Part shown: positions 18,801 through 26,954 of the stretch, piece after piece
Layout: each line of letters opens with the position of its first letter
How positions within the stretch are numbered: the first letter of the stretch is position 1
NCBI GenBank assembly: GCA_945833835.1
Contig: CAMAFR010000022.1
Location: 1-38,740 of the forward strand
Direction of reading: 5' to 3'
DNA from: an uncultured Bacteroides sp.
Lineage (GTDB): Bacteria; Bacteroidota; Bacteroidia; Bacteroidales; Bacteroidaceae
DNA length: 38,740 nt
Notes under the pieces: generated by a model
Databases searched by the model: none
Told to the model about the DNA's origin: nothing
What the model saw: only the letters and a program-made list of their open reading frames with translations
Position numbers and translations under genes: made by a program

Positions 18801-19050
18801 CGATGCCAGCTTCATCAAACTGCGCGAGCTGTCGCTCACATACCAGTTCCCCACCAGCCTCCTCACGAAGCTGAAATATGTGAAAGGTCTGACCATCTCC
18901 TTGATCGGACGTAACCTGTGGACCATCATGAAGCATACGGACAACATCGATCCCGAAGCCGCTTATAACAACAGCAACGGTCAGGGTCTGGAACTCAACG
19001 GTTATCCGTACCAGCGCAACGTAGGTTTCAACGTAAATCTTAAATTCTAA
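15880..19050 (+). CDS. SusC-family TonB-dependent outer-membrane transporter
   Basis: Outer-membrane barrel of 1056 residues that imports oligosaccharides captured by its SusD partner, powered by TonB-ExbBD. A signal peptide ends near VYAEA. Residues about 43-110 are the carboxypeptidase-regulatory-like domain (GVVKDAAGETIIGASVVVKG). The TonB box follows as DEVVVTALG, then a plug (SVAGNATGGGSSRVIIRGNAS, PLYVIDGVPFD, QVLKGAAASALYG) and a long beta-barrel ending in the usual terminal Phe (NVGFNVNLKF). Length is normal for the family. Codons favour GGT, CGT and AAC, unlike the GCC/CTC-rich neighbours, consistent with high expression. susD follows after 21 bases. Confidence 0.97.
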   Translation: MSKRVKSVSMIIALMGAASMGAVYAEALPNADGIQIVQQAGTCTGVVKDAAGETIIGASVVVKGTTNGTITGLDGDFSLSNVKKGDIIQISFVGYITQEMTWNGQPINVTLKDDTQKLDEVVVTALGIKRQSRSLGYSTTQVEGDKFTLARDPNVGNALSGKIAGVSVAGNATGGGSSRVIIRGNASLTGNNMPLYVIDGVPFDNTNQGSGGTWGGTDMGDGLNNIAADDIESIQVLKGAAASALYGYRGGNGAILITTKSGKKGQPVSVEVNNNLTFNMIYDQRDFQKVFGQGTDGKRPMDITAAKDSEQSNWGDVLDGGKAINFLGNEYKYAYVDNWDNFYRTGITEAASVSVSGSDEKVSFRVGATYNNEKGILPNAGNRQVGINTNTTYNILKNLSMNVTANYIFEKFNGRSSLSDGNGNTNASLLWRPNGFDIRWMERGDATCDWGTTTDGKEMIGGTNVYFNNPYWLQYRKTNTARRNRLTGAVNLKWDITDWLYIQGAVQRDGYSYENKTVQPVGAAADPYGFMSQFEKNYEEMNYNFLLGYNQEFNKIWSVGATFGGNKQINKVKGYYPTDGGRPFISDGLWSVSNLDPTDTRAKYTYSEYRVNSLYFTADFGWKNQVFLNITGRNDWFSTLAKGMNSYFYPSVTASWVFTDTLNLPEWFNFGKLRASWAMASNGTSPYQNMMTYKFRDFKVNGQYLITKNNGTLPNPELKPVEIQEKEIGLNLSFFSNRLNFDMAYYIKNTKDDIAQVSISSTSGYSSRIMNIGKIKNQGFEFMVDATPVKTKNFSWNTTFNFSVNDSEVQYLGDGVERLAIDGATSRMGSVGVYNVVGSAYGELIGYKYKRDANGNLLLKNGLPQNNGEQVSIGNGVYKYNGGWSNTFKYKNWSLSMLIDYKFGADLFSGSNYQAYSSGYHKNTLIGRTTDAPFGKFIFPGIDETTGQANQVAVTAQNFYQEICKQNIAEEFVYDASFIKLRELSLTYQFPTSLLTKLKYVKGLTISLIGRNLWTIMKHTDNIDPEAAYNNSNGQGLELNGYPYQRNVGFNVNLKF

Positions 19051-19071
19051 ACACTCCAAGACATTAACGGT

Positions 19072-20733
19072 ATGAAAAAGTATATCAAAAACACATTCGC
19101 TGCCTTGTCGCTCATGGCAGTAGCTACGGGTTGCGGTGATTTTGGCGACACGAACATCGATCCCGAACACCTGAATGATACCAATGTGGATATTCAGATG
19201 ATTTTCACCAACGCTCAGCACCAATCCTTGGGCTCTGACTGGGATGCCTGGCGTAACGGTATGATTTACCTCTCGCAGTGGAACCAGCACATCGCTGCCG
19301 GCGGTTGGTGGTGGAGCTATGGTGTCAACTCTTACTCCAACGGTTATGCCGCCTCTTACTGGGCCTCTGCCCTGGGATCGGGCGACCGTGGTGTGATCCG
19401 TGACATCCAGTTGGTCATCAACCGATGGAAAGACAATCCCGCCAACGCACAGAACCTGCAGATTGCACGCATCATCCGTGCCTACACTTTCCAGCGTCTG
19501 ACCGACCTGCACGGAGACATCCCTTACAGCCAAGCTGGACAACCTGACTTGTATCCCTATCCGAAGTACGACAAACAGTCTGACATCTACCATGATTTGC
19601 TGAAGGAATTGGATGAAGCACAAGAGGGATTGGGTAATGGAGAAACGGCTTCAATGGGATCTCAAGAGTTATTTTACGGTGGTAATATAGCCAAACTGAA
19701 GAAGTTCGCCAACTCCCTCATGCTGCGCTTGGCCATGCGTCTGAGCAAAGTGGAACCCGAAACGGCCAAAGCCTATGTGCAAAAAGCATATACCAACGGT
19801 GTCATTACTGAAACTGCTGACAATTGTATGCTGATGCACAAAGGCGGTGTTAGCACTAATGACACGGCTGAACCCTACGCCAAGATCATCAGCCACGAGG
19901 ACCAAGGTGTGCCTTTCATCCACACCACCTTTATGGATATCTTAAAGGAAACCGACGACCCTCGTATCCCGCTGATTATGGCCGTTTACCAGAAGAACGA
20001 AGGTGACGTGAAAGACGTTGATCCCGCAAAAGCCGAATATAGCGACCCTACTATCCAGAAAGGTCTGCCGGGATTCTTCAGCATGAGCAAGAGTTCCGAT
20101 TACTCCATCAAATATTATTATCCAGAATTTACGGATGACGTACTGGATTCTAAAAGCGACAAATACTTCAAGAGACAGTACTCACAGCCCAACCGCTCTA
20201 CTTACGGTGATGTGACCGGTCCTACATTTGTATGCACTGCCGCACAAACCAACCTCCTGCTGGCTGAAGCCGCTTACCGCGGATGGATTAGCGGTGATCC
20301 AAAAGCTTTCTATGCCGCCGGTGTACGCTGTGCTATGGAACAGTTCTCCGCTTATACCAGCACTAATGCTACTGTCCTCAGAAACAAATATCTGACGGAT
20401 CCTATAATCACCGCCTACGTGGCTGCAAACCCGTTGGTAGCCGGCAAGGAACTGGAAATGATCAATACCCAGTACTGGATCACCTGCTTCTGTGATGAGT
20501 ATGAAACGTATGCCAACTGGCGTCGTTCAGGCTACCCGGAATTGCAGAATCCGTGCAAAAACCTTACCAATTTCAAGGATTTGGGTAACTATGGAGAAAT
20601 GGTAAGACGCTTCCCCTATGACGCAGGCGAACTCCAGAGCAATGGTGCGAACTACCTGGAGGCTTTGGGCCGTATGGGCTTGCAGAATGAAAATGACTTC
20701 AACAATACGCGCGTTTGGTGGGATAAAGAATAA
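19072..20733 (+). CDS. SusD-like glycan-binding lipoprotein
   Basis: Surface lipoprotein of 553 residues that forms the lid of the SusC transporter and binds the target glycan. Signal peptide II has lipobox VATGC (Cys21). The opening FGDTNIDPEHLNDTN, the helical TPR-like core (IARIIRAYTFQRLTDLHGDIPY) and the late RFPYDAGELQSNGANY place it in the SusD/RagB superfamily, most like the SusD_2 branch. Aromatic clusters such as GGWWWSYG (around residues 81-88) could be ligand-stacking sites. Its pairing with SusC (21-base gap) and the terminator just after it make susCD a two-gene unit. No separate surface glycan-binding protein follows, which is common but not universal in PULs. Confidence 0.95.
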   Translation: MKKYIKNTFAALSLMAVATGCGDFGDTNIDPEHLNDTNVDIQMIFTNAQHQSLGSDWDAWRNGMIYLSQWNQHIAAGGWWWSYGVNSYSNGYAASYWASALGSGDRGVIRDIQLVINRWKDNPANAQNLQIARIIRAYTFQRLTDLHGDIPYSQAGQPDLYPYPKYDKQSDIYHDLLKELDEAQEGLGNGETASMGSQELFYGGNIAKLKKFANSLMLRLAMRLSKVEPETAKAYVQKAYTNGVITETADNCMLMHKGGVSTNDTAEPYAKIISHEDQGVPFIHTTFMDILKETDDPRIPLIMAVYQKNEGDVKDVDPAKAEYSDPTIQKGLPGFFSMSKSSDYSIKYYYPEFTDDVLDSKSDKYFKRQYSQPNRSTYGDVTGPTFVCTAAQTNLLLAEAAYRGWISGDPKAFYAAGVRCAMEQFSAYTSTNATVLRNKYLTDPIITAYVAANPLVAGKELEMINTQYWITCFCDEYETYANWRRSGYPELQNPCKNLTNFKDLGNYGEMVRRFPYDAGELQSNGANYLEALGRMGLQNENDFNNTRVWWDKE

Positions 20734-20765
20734 TCATTATTCCGACTGAATGACTCGCATCAGAA

Positions 20766-20795
20766 AGGGTGTGCCGGGAGGCACGCCCTTTTTTT
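20766..20795 (+). terminator. Rho-independent terminator after susD
   Basis: AGGGTGTGCC (20766-20775) pairs with GGCACGCCCT (20780-20789) across loop GGGA, ten pairs including one G-T wobble, followed by seven T (20789-20795). Read-through to the downstream trio should be limited. Confidence 0.9.
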
Positions 20796-20850
20796 ATCCC
20801 TCAGCCCAAACAACATCCGTAGTACGACAGAATTTATAGGAATAAGGCGT

Positions 20851-20877
20851 TTTGTAAAAAGAATATTATTATATTTA
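20851..20877 (+). promoter_or_regulatory. Possible promoter for the SUMF1-BNR/GH29/GH3 trio
   Basis: TTTG (20851-20854) and TATATTTA (20870-20877, one mismatch to TAnnTTTG) are 15 bases apart, short of the usual 19-21. A promoter is expected here because a strong terminator precedes the trio. Confidence 0.3.
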
Positions 20878-20933
20878 CGGCGGATTTTAAAATAACAGAG
20901 GAAAGACACTCCTAAACCTTCATTATTTGGACT

Positions 20934-22862
20934 ATGAAACACATTCTGACCTTCAGCCTATCCTGTGCGCTTGCCGCTGTGACACAGGCCCAAACACCAT
21001 TCCCGGTGCCTGCCACCGTAGAAATTCCCGCCGGATCCTTCTATATGGGCAGTATGGAAGAGACGGAATGCGGCGATGAAATGCCCGTCCATCAGGTCAT
21101 CCTCACCCACGCTTTCCGCATGGGTGTCACCGAAGTGACCAATGCCCAATATGAAGCCTTCCGCCCGGAACACCACGCGCTGCGTGGAAAGAACAATGTA
21201 TCTACGGAAGACGATGACGCGGTGGTCAACGTCAACTACCAGGATGCGCTCGACTACTGTGCCTGGCTCAGCCAAAAGACCGGCAAGCATTACCGGCTCC
21301 CCACCGAAGCAGAATGGGAATATGCCTGCCGTGCCGGCACGTACACCAAATATTTCACCGGCGACGGCCTGCCCGCCAACATGTGCCGCAACCAGACCAT
21401 TGCGCGCGATTTCAAGGCTGTCTCCCTGAAAGTGGGGCAAACTACCCCCAACGCCTTCGGACTCTATGACATGCACGGCAATGTGGAGGAATGGTGTGCC
21501 GACTGGTACGCCCCCTATACGGCAGCGACCCAGACCGACCCTACCGGCCCTGCCGAGGGTGAGTTCAGGGTGACACGCGGCGGCAGCCACCACACCCCTA
21601 CAGACTACCTGCGCAGTGCCAAACGTCTGGCCATGATTCCCAAAGACAAGCATTCCCAAACCGGCTTCCGCATTGTGGAGAGCGACTTCATCCCCCAGCC
21701 ACCCAGCATCGACAAGAGCCGTCCGTTCTTCCTGGAGCCGATGGTCTATGTCGTCGACCCCATCGACCCGAAAGTGCCCTTCTACCACCACAACCACCAG
21801 CCGTCCATCACTTGGTGCGACAATGGCGACCTGCTCGCCGCCTGGTTCTCCACCAACCAGGAGAACAACCGCGAGATGGTGGTACTGGCCTCACGGCTGC
21901 GCCCGGATGCCCGGCAGTGGGAACCTGCCACCCTGTTCTACAAAGTGCCGGGACGCAATATGACGGGTACCTCGCTGTTCAACAATGGCAAAGGGACCCT
22001 CTTCCACCTGAACGGCGTGGAGGCCAGCGGCGACTGGCAGAACCTGATGATGGTGCAGCGCACAAGCACTGACAACGGGCTGACCTGGACCAAGGCCCGC
22101 ATCATCGCCGCCGAACATACCAAACGCCACCAGGTGATTTCGGGCACCACCCAGACACCGGACGGCGTGATGATACAACTCTGCGATGCCGGACCGGGCA
22201 GCCACGACGGAGCCGCCATCCACCTCAGCAAAGACGGCGGACAGACATGGACTGACCCGTGGGACGGCGCTCCCCTGCCCGACTTTCAGGAAGGAGGAAC
22301 CGGAACCACCATCGCCGGCATCCATGCCGGAGTAGTCTGCCTGAAGAACGGCCACCTGCTGGCCCTGGGCCGTGGCAACGGCATCGAGAAAGACGGCAGA
22401 AAATGTATGCCGATGAGCCTTTCGAAAGACATGGGCAAGACCTGGACCTATTCGGCCTCCCCGTTCACGGCCATTGACGGAGGCCAGCGGTTAGTGCTGC
22501 TGCGCCTTCAGGAAGGCCCCATCCTGCTGGTCGCCTTCACCGGGCACCCGCAGCGCACGCCCAAAGAGCACCGGGGAATGACGTTCACCGGCAAGGACGG
22601 CCGGACCTATACGGGCTATGGGATGTATGCCGCCGTGTCTTACGACGAAGGAAAGACCTGGCCGGTGCGCCGGCTGCTGACCGACGGTGTGGAGCGTTAC
22701 CTCAACGGAGGGGCCTGGACGGGCAGTTTCCTGATGGATGCCACCCACGCCGAGCCACAGGGCTATCTGGCCGGCACGCAGTCGCCCGACGGGACCATCC
22801 ACATCCTGAGCAGCCGTCTGCACTACCGCTTCAATCTGCAATGGCTGGAGGAGAACAAGTAA
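20934..22862 (+). CDS. SUMF1-like domain fused to BNR sialidase-type propeller
   Basis: Secreted fusion of 642 residues (signal peptide cleaved near TQAQ). Residues 27-249 are a formylglycine-generating-enzyme/SUMF1 fold: IPAGSFYMGS, RLPTEAEWEYACRAG, GLYDMHGNVEEWCADWY, RGGSHH and TGFRIV. Active FGE enzymes have cysteines after RGGSF and at the end of the LGFRC motif. Here they are His/Thr and Ile/Val, so oxidase activity is unlikely and a ligand-binding role is more plausible. Residues 285-640 are a six-bladed sialidase-like propeller with four Asp boxes (STDNGLTW 378, SKDGGQTW 432, SKDMGKTW 497, SYDEGKTW 569). Whether it cleaves sialic acid is not shown; related BNR_2 proteins have varied roles. 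It heads a tight trio with GH29 and GH3. Confidence 0.85.
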   Translation: MKHILTFSLSCALAAVTQAQTPFPVPATVEIPAGSFYMGSMEETECGDEMPVHQVILTHAFRMGVTEVTNAQYEAFRPEHHALRGKNNVSTEDDDAVVNVNYQDALDYCAWLSQKTGKHYRLPTEAEWEYACRAGTYTKYFTGDGLPANMCRNQTIARDFKAVSLKVGQTTPNAFGLYDMHGNVEEWCADWYAPYTAATQTDPTGPAEGEFRVTRGGSHHTPTDYLRSAKRLAMIPKDKHSQTGFRIVESDFIPQPPSIDKSRPFFLEPMVYVVDPIDPKVPFYHHNHQPSITWCDNGDLLAAWFSTNQENNREMVVLASRLRPDARQWEPATLFYKVPGRNMTGTSLFNNGKGTLFHLNGVEASGDWQNLMMVQRTSTDNGLTWTKARIIAAEHTKRHQVISGTTQTPDGVMIQLCDAGPGSHDGAAIHLSKDGGQTWTDPWDGAPLPDFQEGGTGTTIAGIHAGVVCLKNGHLLALGRGNGIEKDGRKCMPMSLSKDMGKTWTYSASPFTAIDGGQRLVLLRLQEGPILLVAFTGHPQRTPKEHRGMTFTGKDGRTYTGYGMYAAVSYDEGKTWPVRRLLTDGVERYLNGGAWTGSFLMDATHAEPQGYLAGTQSPDGTIHILSSRLHYRFNLQWLEENK

Positions 22863-22892
22863 TTATCTAACCTAAATAAACATCTACATCAC

Positions 22893-24281
22893 ATGAAACA
22901 AATGAAGTATTTACTCTCAGGCTGCGTGCTGTCGGCCCTGTTCACGCTGAACACCCACGCACAGCAGGTGCAAGGATTCGTGCACGAGCAGTCGAAAGCC
23001 AGCGACTACGTCTGGCCTACGGACCAACAGGTGCTGGACAAACTGGACAAATGGCAGGACCAGAAGTTCGGCGTGTTGTTCCACTGGGGACTCTATTCCG
23101 TGCCCGGCATTGTGGAGTCGTGGTCTATCTGCTCGGAAGACGTCGACTGGATCAGCCGTCGCGAAGACCTCAGCTACACCGAATACAAAGACTGGTATTT
23201 CGGACTGAAAGAGAGCCTCAACCCCGTGAACTTCAATCCGGAACAATGGGCAGACGTCATGCAGGACGCCGGCATCAAGTACATGATCTTCACCACCAAG
23301 CATCATGACGGTTTCTGTATGTACGACTCCAAGTACACCGACTTCTCCATCGCCAACGGTGCCTTCAAGAACGACCCGCGCAAGAACGTGGCCTATCATG
23401 TCTTCGATGCCTTCCGTCAGAAAGGCTTCATGATTGGCTGCTACTTCTCCAAGCCCGACTGGCACTGCGAGTGGTACTGGCACAAGCATTTCGCCACCCC
23501 CAACCGTCGCGAGAACTACAAGCGCGACCGTCATCCCGACTGGTGGAAGAACTACCAGACCTTCACCCAGAACCAGCTGGAAGAGCTGACTACCGGCTAC
23601 GGCAGCTTCGACATCCTGTGGCTGGACGGCGGATGGGTGACCGGTGACGACGTGAACCTCGACGAGGTGCTGGTCAAGGCCCGCAAGCAGCATCCGGGAC
23701 TGATTTCGGTAGACCGCAGCATCCGCGGCAAGAACGAGAACTACCAGACTCCCGAACGCGGCATCCCCGAGACGCAGCTCGACTATCCGTGGGAAAGCTG
23801 CATCACCCTGAGCCATGACTGGGGATGGGTGCCCAACGCTCCCTACAAGCCGGCAGAGAAGGTCATCGCCACCCTGGCCGAAATCACAGCCAAAGGCGGC
23901 TGCTACCTGCTGGGTGTCGGCCCTACGCCCGACGGCATCATTGAGCAGCCCGTGGTGGAACGCCTGCACAAAGTGGGACAATGGCTGAAAGTGAACGGCG
24001 AGGCTATCTACAACACCCGCAATGCGAAAGTGTACCACGACGGCAAGACCTGGTTCACCGCCAACAAAGACGGCAAGACACTCTATGCCATCTACACCGT
24101 GGAAGAAGGCGAACAGCTGCCCGCCAGCATCACCTGGAAAGGCAATGTGCCCAAGGGCAAGATGACCCTGCTCCAGAACAAGAAATCCGTCAGCTACCGG
24201 GTCAACGGTGACGAAGTGACCGTACAGCTCCCCAAAGGACTGCGTGCCGAGTCGCTGGCATTCCGCTTCACCCTGAAATAA
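22893..24281 (+). CDS. GH29 alpha-L-fucosidase
   Basis: Retaining exo-alpha-L-fucosidase of 462 residues with a signal peptide cleaved near NTHAQ. The barrel motifs are clear: FGVLFHWGLYSVPG, FTTKHHDGFCMYDSKYTDFSI and YGSFDILWLDGGW, in which Asp245 is the expected nucleophile. PWESCITLSHDWGWVPN and the GVGPTPDGIIEQ segment complete the catalytic domain. The C-terminal 100 residues are a beta-sandwich. The motifs look like the broader-specificity GH29-A group rather than the Lewis-type GH29-B group, though that is a judgement by eye. It starts 30 bases after the SUMF1-BNR gene and ends 28 bases before GH3, so one transcript is likely. It removes terminal or core fucose in the periplasm. Confidence 0.93.
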   Translation: MKQMKYLLSGCVLSALFTLNTHAQQVQGFVHEQSKASDYVWPTDQQVLDKLDKWQDQKFGVLFHWGLYSVPGIVESWSICSEDVDWISRREDLSYTEYKDWYFGLKESLNPVNFNPEQWADVMQDAGIKYMIFTTKHHDGFCMYDSKYTDFSIANGAFKNDPRKNVAYHVFDAFRQKGFMIGCYFSKPDWHCEWYWHKHFATPNRRENYKRDRHPDWWKNYQTFTQNQLEELTTGYGSFDILWLDGGWVTGDDVNLDEVLVKARKQHPGLISVDRSIRGKNENYQTPERGIPETQLDYPWESCITLSHDWGWVPNAPYKPAEKVIATLAEITAKGGCYLLGVGPTPDGIIEQPVVERLHKVGQWLKVNGEAIYNTRNAKVYHDGKTWFTANKDGKTLYAIYTVEEGEQLPASITWKGNVPKGKMTLLQNKKSVSYRVNGDEVTVQLPKGLRAESLAFRFTLK

Positions 24282-24309
24282 ACCAACCCCTATTTTACCA
24301 TTGACAACC

Positions 24310-26652
24310 ATGAAACATCAGTTATTGACCATCGCCGTGTGGGCCCTGGGCCTGGGTACGGCCGCCGCGCAGCAGCCCGTCTATAAGCAGGCAGGCGCTC
24401 CCGTGGAAGAACGCATCAGCGACCTCGTGGGCCGCATGACACTCGAAGAGAAAGTCGGACAGATCTGCTGTCCGCTGGGATGGGAGATGTACACCAAGAC
24501 CGGACAGAACAGTGTCACCATCTCCGACCTGTTCAAGCAGCAGATGAGCAAAGCGCCCATCGGCAGCTATTGGGCCGTGCTCCGTGCCGACCCCTGGACC
24601 CAGAAGACACTGGAGAACGGACTGAACCCCGAACTGGCCGCCAAGGCCCTCAACGCCTTGCAGAAATATGCGGTGGAAGAGACCCGTCTGGGCATCCCCA
24701 TCCTGTTTGCCGAAGAATGTCCGCACGGACACATGGCCATCGGCGCCACGGTCTACCCCACCTCTATGGCGCAGGCCTCTACCTTCAACAAGGACCTGAT
24801 TTTCCGCATGGGTGAGGCCATCGGACTCGAAGCCCGCTCGCAGGGTGCCAACGTGGGCTACGGACCGGTGCTCGACATCGCCCGCGAACCCCGCTGGTCG
24901 CGCGTGGAGGAGACCTTCGGTGAAGACCCCTACCTCACCGGCATCCTCGGCACCGCCTTCGTACAGGGCATGCAGGGAACGGACTACACCGACGGACAAC
25001 ACGTCTACGCCACCCTGAAGCACCTGGCCGCCTACGGTGTGCCCCGCGGCGGACACAACGGCAACATGGCCGACATCGGCCTGCGCGCCCTGCTCGACGA
25101 GTATCTGCCGGGCTTCCAGCGTGCCGTGGAGGTGGGCAAGGCAGCCACCGTCATGACCTCCTACAACACCATCGACGGTGTGCCCTGCACCAGCAACACC
25201 TACCTCATCGATAACCTTCTGCGCAAGCAGTGGGGCTTTGAAGGCTTCGTCTACTCCGACCTCGCCAGCATCGACGGCATCGCCGGCGGACACGTGGCCA
25301 AGGACCTGACCGACGCCGCCATCCAGTCCATCGAAGCCGGAACCGACATGGACCTCGGCGCACGCGCCTACGCCACCCTGACCCAGGCCGTGAAGGAAGG
25401 CAAGGTGAAGGAATCCTACCTGGACCGTGCCGTGGCCAACGTGCTGCGCCTGAAGTTCAAGATGGGCCTGTTCGAGAATCCCTACGTGAAGCCCGAGGTG
25501 GCCAAGAAGGTGGTGAACAGTGAGGCCCACCGCCAGATAGCCCGCGAGGTGGCCCGCGAAGGCACCGTGCTCCTGAAGAACGACGGACTCCTGCCCCTCG
25601 ACAAGAACATCAAGAGCATCGCCGTGGTGGGTCCCAACGCCGACGTGATGTACAACTACCTGGGCGACTACACCGCCCCGCAGGAACGCAGCAAGGTCAT
25701 CACCGTGCTCGATGCCGTCAAGGCCCGGCTGCCCAAAGCCAAGGTGACCTACGCCAAAGGCTGCGCCGTGCGCGACACGACCCAGAGTGACATCGCCGCA
25801 GCCGTGGCCGCCGCCCGTGGCGCCGACGCCGTCCTGGTAGTGGTGGGAGGCTCCAGCGCACGCGACTTCAAGACCAAATACATCAACACCGGCGCCGCCA
25901 CCGTTTCCGAGTCAGACGGCATCCTGTCCGACATGGAATGCGGCGAAGGCTTCGACCGCTCTACCCTGAACCTTTTGGGCGACCAGGAGAAGCTCATCCG
26001 CGCCATCGCCGCCACCGGCAAACCGATGGTGACCATCTATATCGAAGGCCGCCCGTTGAACATGAACCTGGCCGAGAAGGTGTCCAACGCCCTGCTCACC
26101 GCCTGGTATCCCGGCGAACAAGGCGGTAACGGCATCGTGGACGTGCTCTTCGGCGACTACAACCCCAGCGGACGACTGCCGATGTCCATCCCCCGCAACG
26201 AGGGCCAGATTCCGGTACACTACTCACAGGGTCCGCAGCGCGACTACATGGACGGCCCCGGCACCCCGCTCTACACCTTCGGCTACGGTCTGAGCTACAC
26301 CACCTTCGGTTACAGCGACCTGAAGCTGGCCGACGGCGACGGCAAGGACGTGCTGCAGACGGTGAGCTGCACGGTGACCAACACCGGCAGCCGCGACGGT
26401 GAAGAGGTGGTACAGCTCTACATCAACGACGAGGTCAGCTCGGTAGCCACTCCGCCCATCCGCCTGAAAGGCTTCGAGAAAGTCTTCCTCAAGAAAGGCG
26501 AAAGCAAGCAGGTGACCTTCCAGCTCACCCGCAAGGACCTCTCCATCTATGACAAGGACATGAACTTCATCGCCGAACCGGGTACGTTCAAAGTCATGGT
26601 AGGAGGCTCCTCGGCCGACCTGCCGCTCCAGAGCAAGTTCGAACTGAAATAA
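24310..26652 (+). CDS. GH3 beta-glycosidase
   Basis: Periplasmic GH3 exo-beta-glycosidase of 780 residues. ATG at 24310 was chosen over an in-frame TTG at 24301; it starts a signal peptide ending near TAAAQQ. The barrel domain shows RIPILF-type strand GIPILFAEECPHGH, YGPVLDIAREPRWSRVEETFGEDP, KHLAAYG, and the nucleophile Asp317 in VYSDLASIDG. A C-terminal sandwich (IAVVGPNADVMYNYLGDYT) and an Fn3-like domain (YGLSYTTFGYSDL, EEVVQLYINDE) follow. It is clearly different from the GH3 at 4943-7159, lacking the NINIFRDP/SDCWA xylosidase pattern, so beta-glucosidase or related exo-activity is more likely. It is strongly GC-rich in third positions, the last gene of the plus-strand trio. Confidence 0.92.
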   Translation: MKHQLLTIAVWALGLGTAAAQQPVYKQAGAPVEERISDLVGRMTLEEKVGQICCPLGWEMYTKTGQNSVTISDLFKQQMSKAPIGSYWAVLRADPWTQKTLENGLNPELAAKALNALQKYAVEETRLGIPILFAEECPHGHMAIGATVYPTSMAQASTFNKDLIFRMGEAIGLEARSQGANVGYGPVLDIAREPRWSRVEETFGEDPYLTGILGTAFVQGMQGTDYTDGQHVYATLKHLAAYGVPRGGHNGNMADIGLRALLDEYLPGFQRAVEVGKAATVMTSYNTIDGVPCTSNTYLIDNLLRKQWGFEGFVYSDLASIDGIAGGHVAKDLTDAAIQSIEAGTDMDLGARAYATLTQAVKEGKVKESYLDRAVANVLRLKFKMGLFENPYVKPEVAKKVVNSEAHRQIAREVAREGTVLLKNDGLLPLDKNIKSIAVVGPNADVMYNYLGDYTAPQERSKVITVLDAVKARLPKAKVTYAKGCAVRDTTQSDIAAAVAAARGADAVLVVVGGSSARDFKTKYINTGAATVSESDGILSDMECGEGFDRSTLNLLGDQEKLIRAIAATGKPMVTIYIEGRPLNMNLAEKVSNALLTAWYPGEQGGNGIVDVLFGDYNPSGRLPMSIPRNEGQIPVHYSQGPQRDYMDGPGTPLYTFGYGLSYTTFGYSDLKLADGDGKDVLQTVSCTVTNTGSRDGEEVVQLYINDEVSSVATPPIRLKGFEKVFLKKGESKQVTFQLTRKDLSIYDKDMNFIAEPGTFKVMVGGSSADLPLQSKFELK

Positions 26653-26665
26653 CGGAGGACCGCCC

Positions 26666-26691
26666 CCGTCTGGGGGGCATCCCCCAGACGG
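26666..26691 (+). terminator. GC-rich hairpin after GH3
   Basis: CCGTCTGGGGG (26666-26676) and CCCCCAGACGG (26681-26691) pair perfectly over 11 bp around loop GCAT, 14 bases after the GH3 stop. No T-run follows, so it may stabilise the transcript end or act with Rho rather than terminate on its own. Confidence 0.45.
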
Positions 26692-26719
26692 TCCGAGAAC
26701 CTGAGAAGAACGCTCCTTT

Positions 26720-26797
26720 TGTCATGCTGAACGCAGTGAAGCATCTGAATACACCCACTTGATGCTTACAGATCCTTCGCTTTCGCTCAGGATGACA
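26720..26797 (+). repeat. REP-like paired-hairpin element, copy A
   Basis: Two inverted arms, each TGTC plus a hairpin. The left stem is ATGCT/AGCAT with inner AC/GT and loop GCA. The right arm on the other strand has ATCCT/AGGAT with inner GC/GC and loop GAAA. Confidence 0.8.
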
Positions 26798-26842
26798 GGA
26801 CAAAAAGAAAGCCCGCAGAGGGTTCTCGGACAGCCTCCCCCT

Positions 26843-26898
26843 ATAAAGAAACGGAGATACAGCGTAGTTGCCTACACACTGTATCTCCGTTTCTTTAT
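26843..26898. terminator. Two-way terminator, 20-bp perfect stem
   Basis: Positions 26843-26862 and 26879-26898 are exact inverted repeats (20 bp), with a 16-base loop that holds a further GTAG/CTAC pairing. Both ends read TTTCTTTAT on their own strand, so it can stop transcription of GH3 from the left and nagB from the right. Confidence 0.8.
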
Positions 26899-26954
26899 GT
26901 GCCCACCCGCGTAACGAACGGGGGGCACCTTCCCTGTCCTGAGAAGGAAAAGGA

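Noticed and set aside
20934..21680. Active formylglycine-generating enzyme
   Set aside because: The catalytic cysteines after RGGS and at the end of the GFR motif are missing and no sulfatase gene accompanies it.
22917..24311. 464-codon minus-strand frame over GH29
   Set aside because: Shadow of the fucosidase gene; no start context and no domain.
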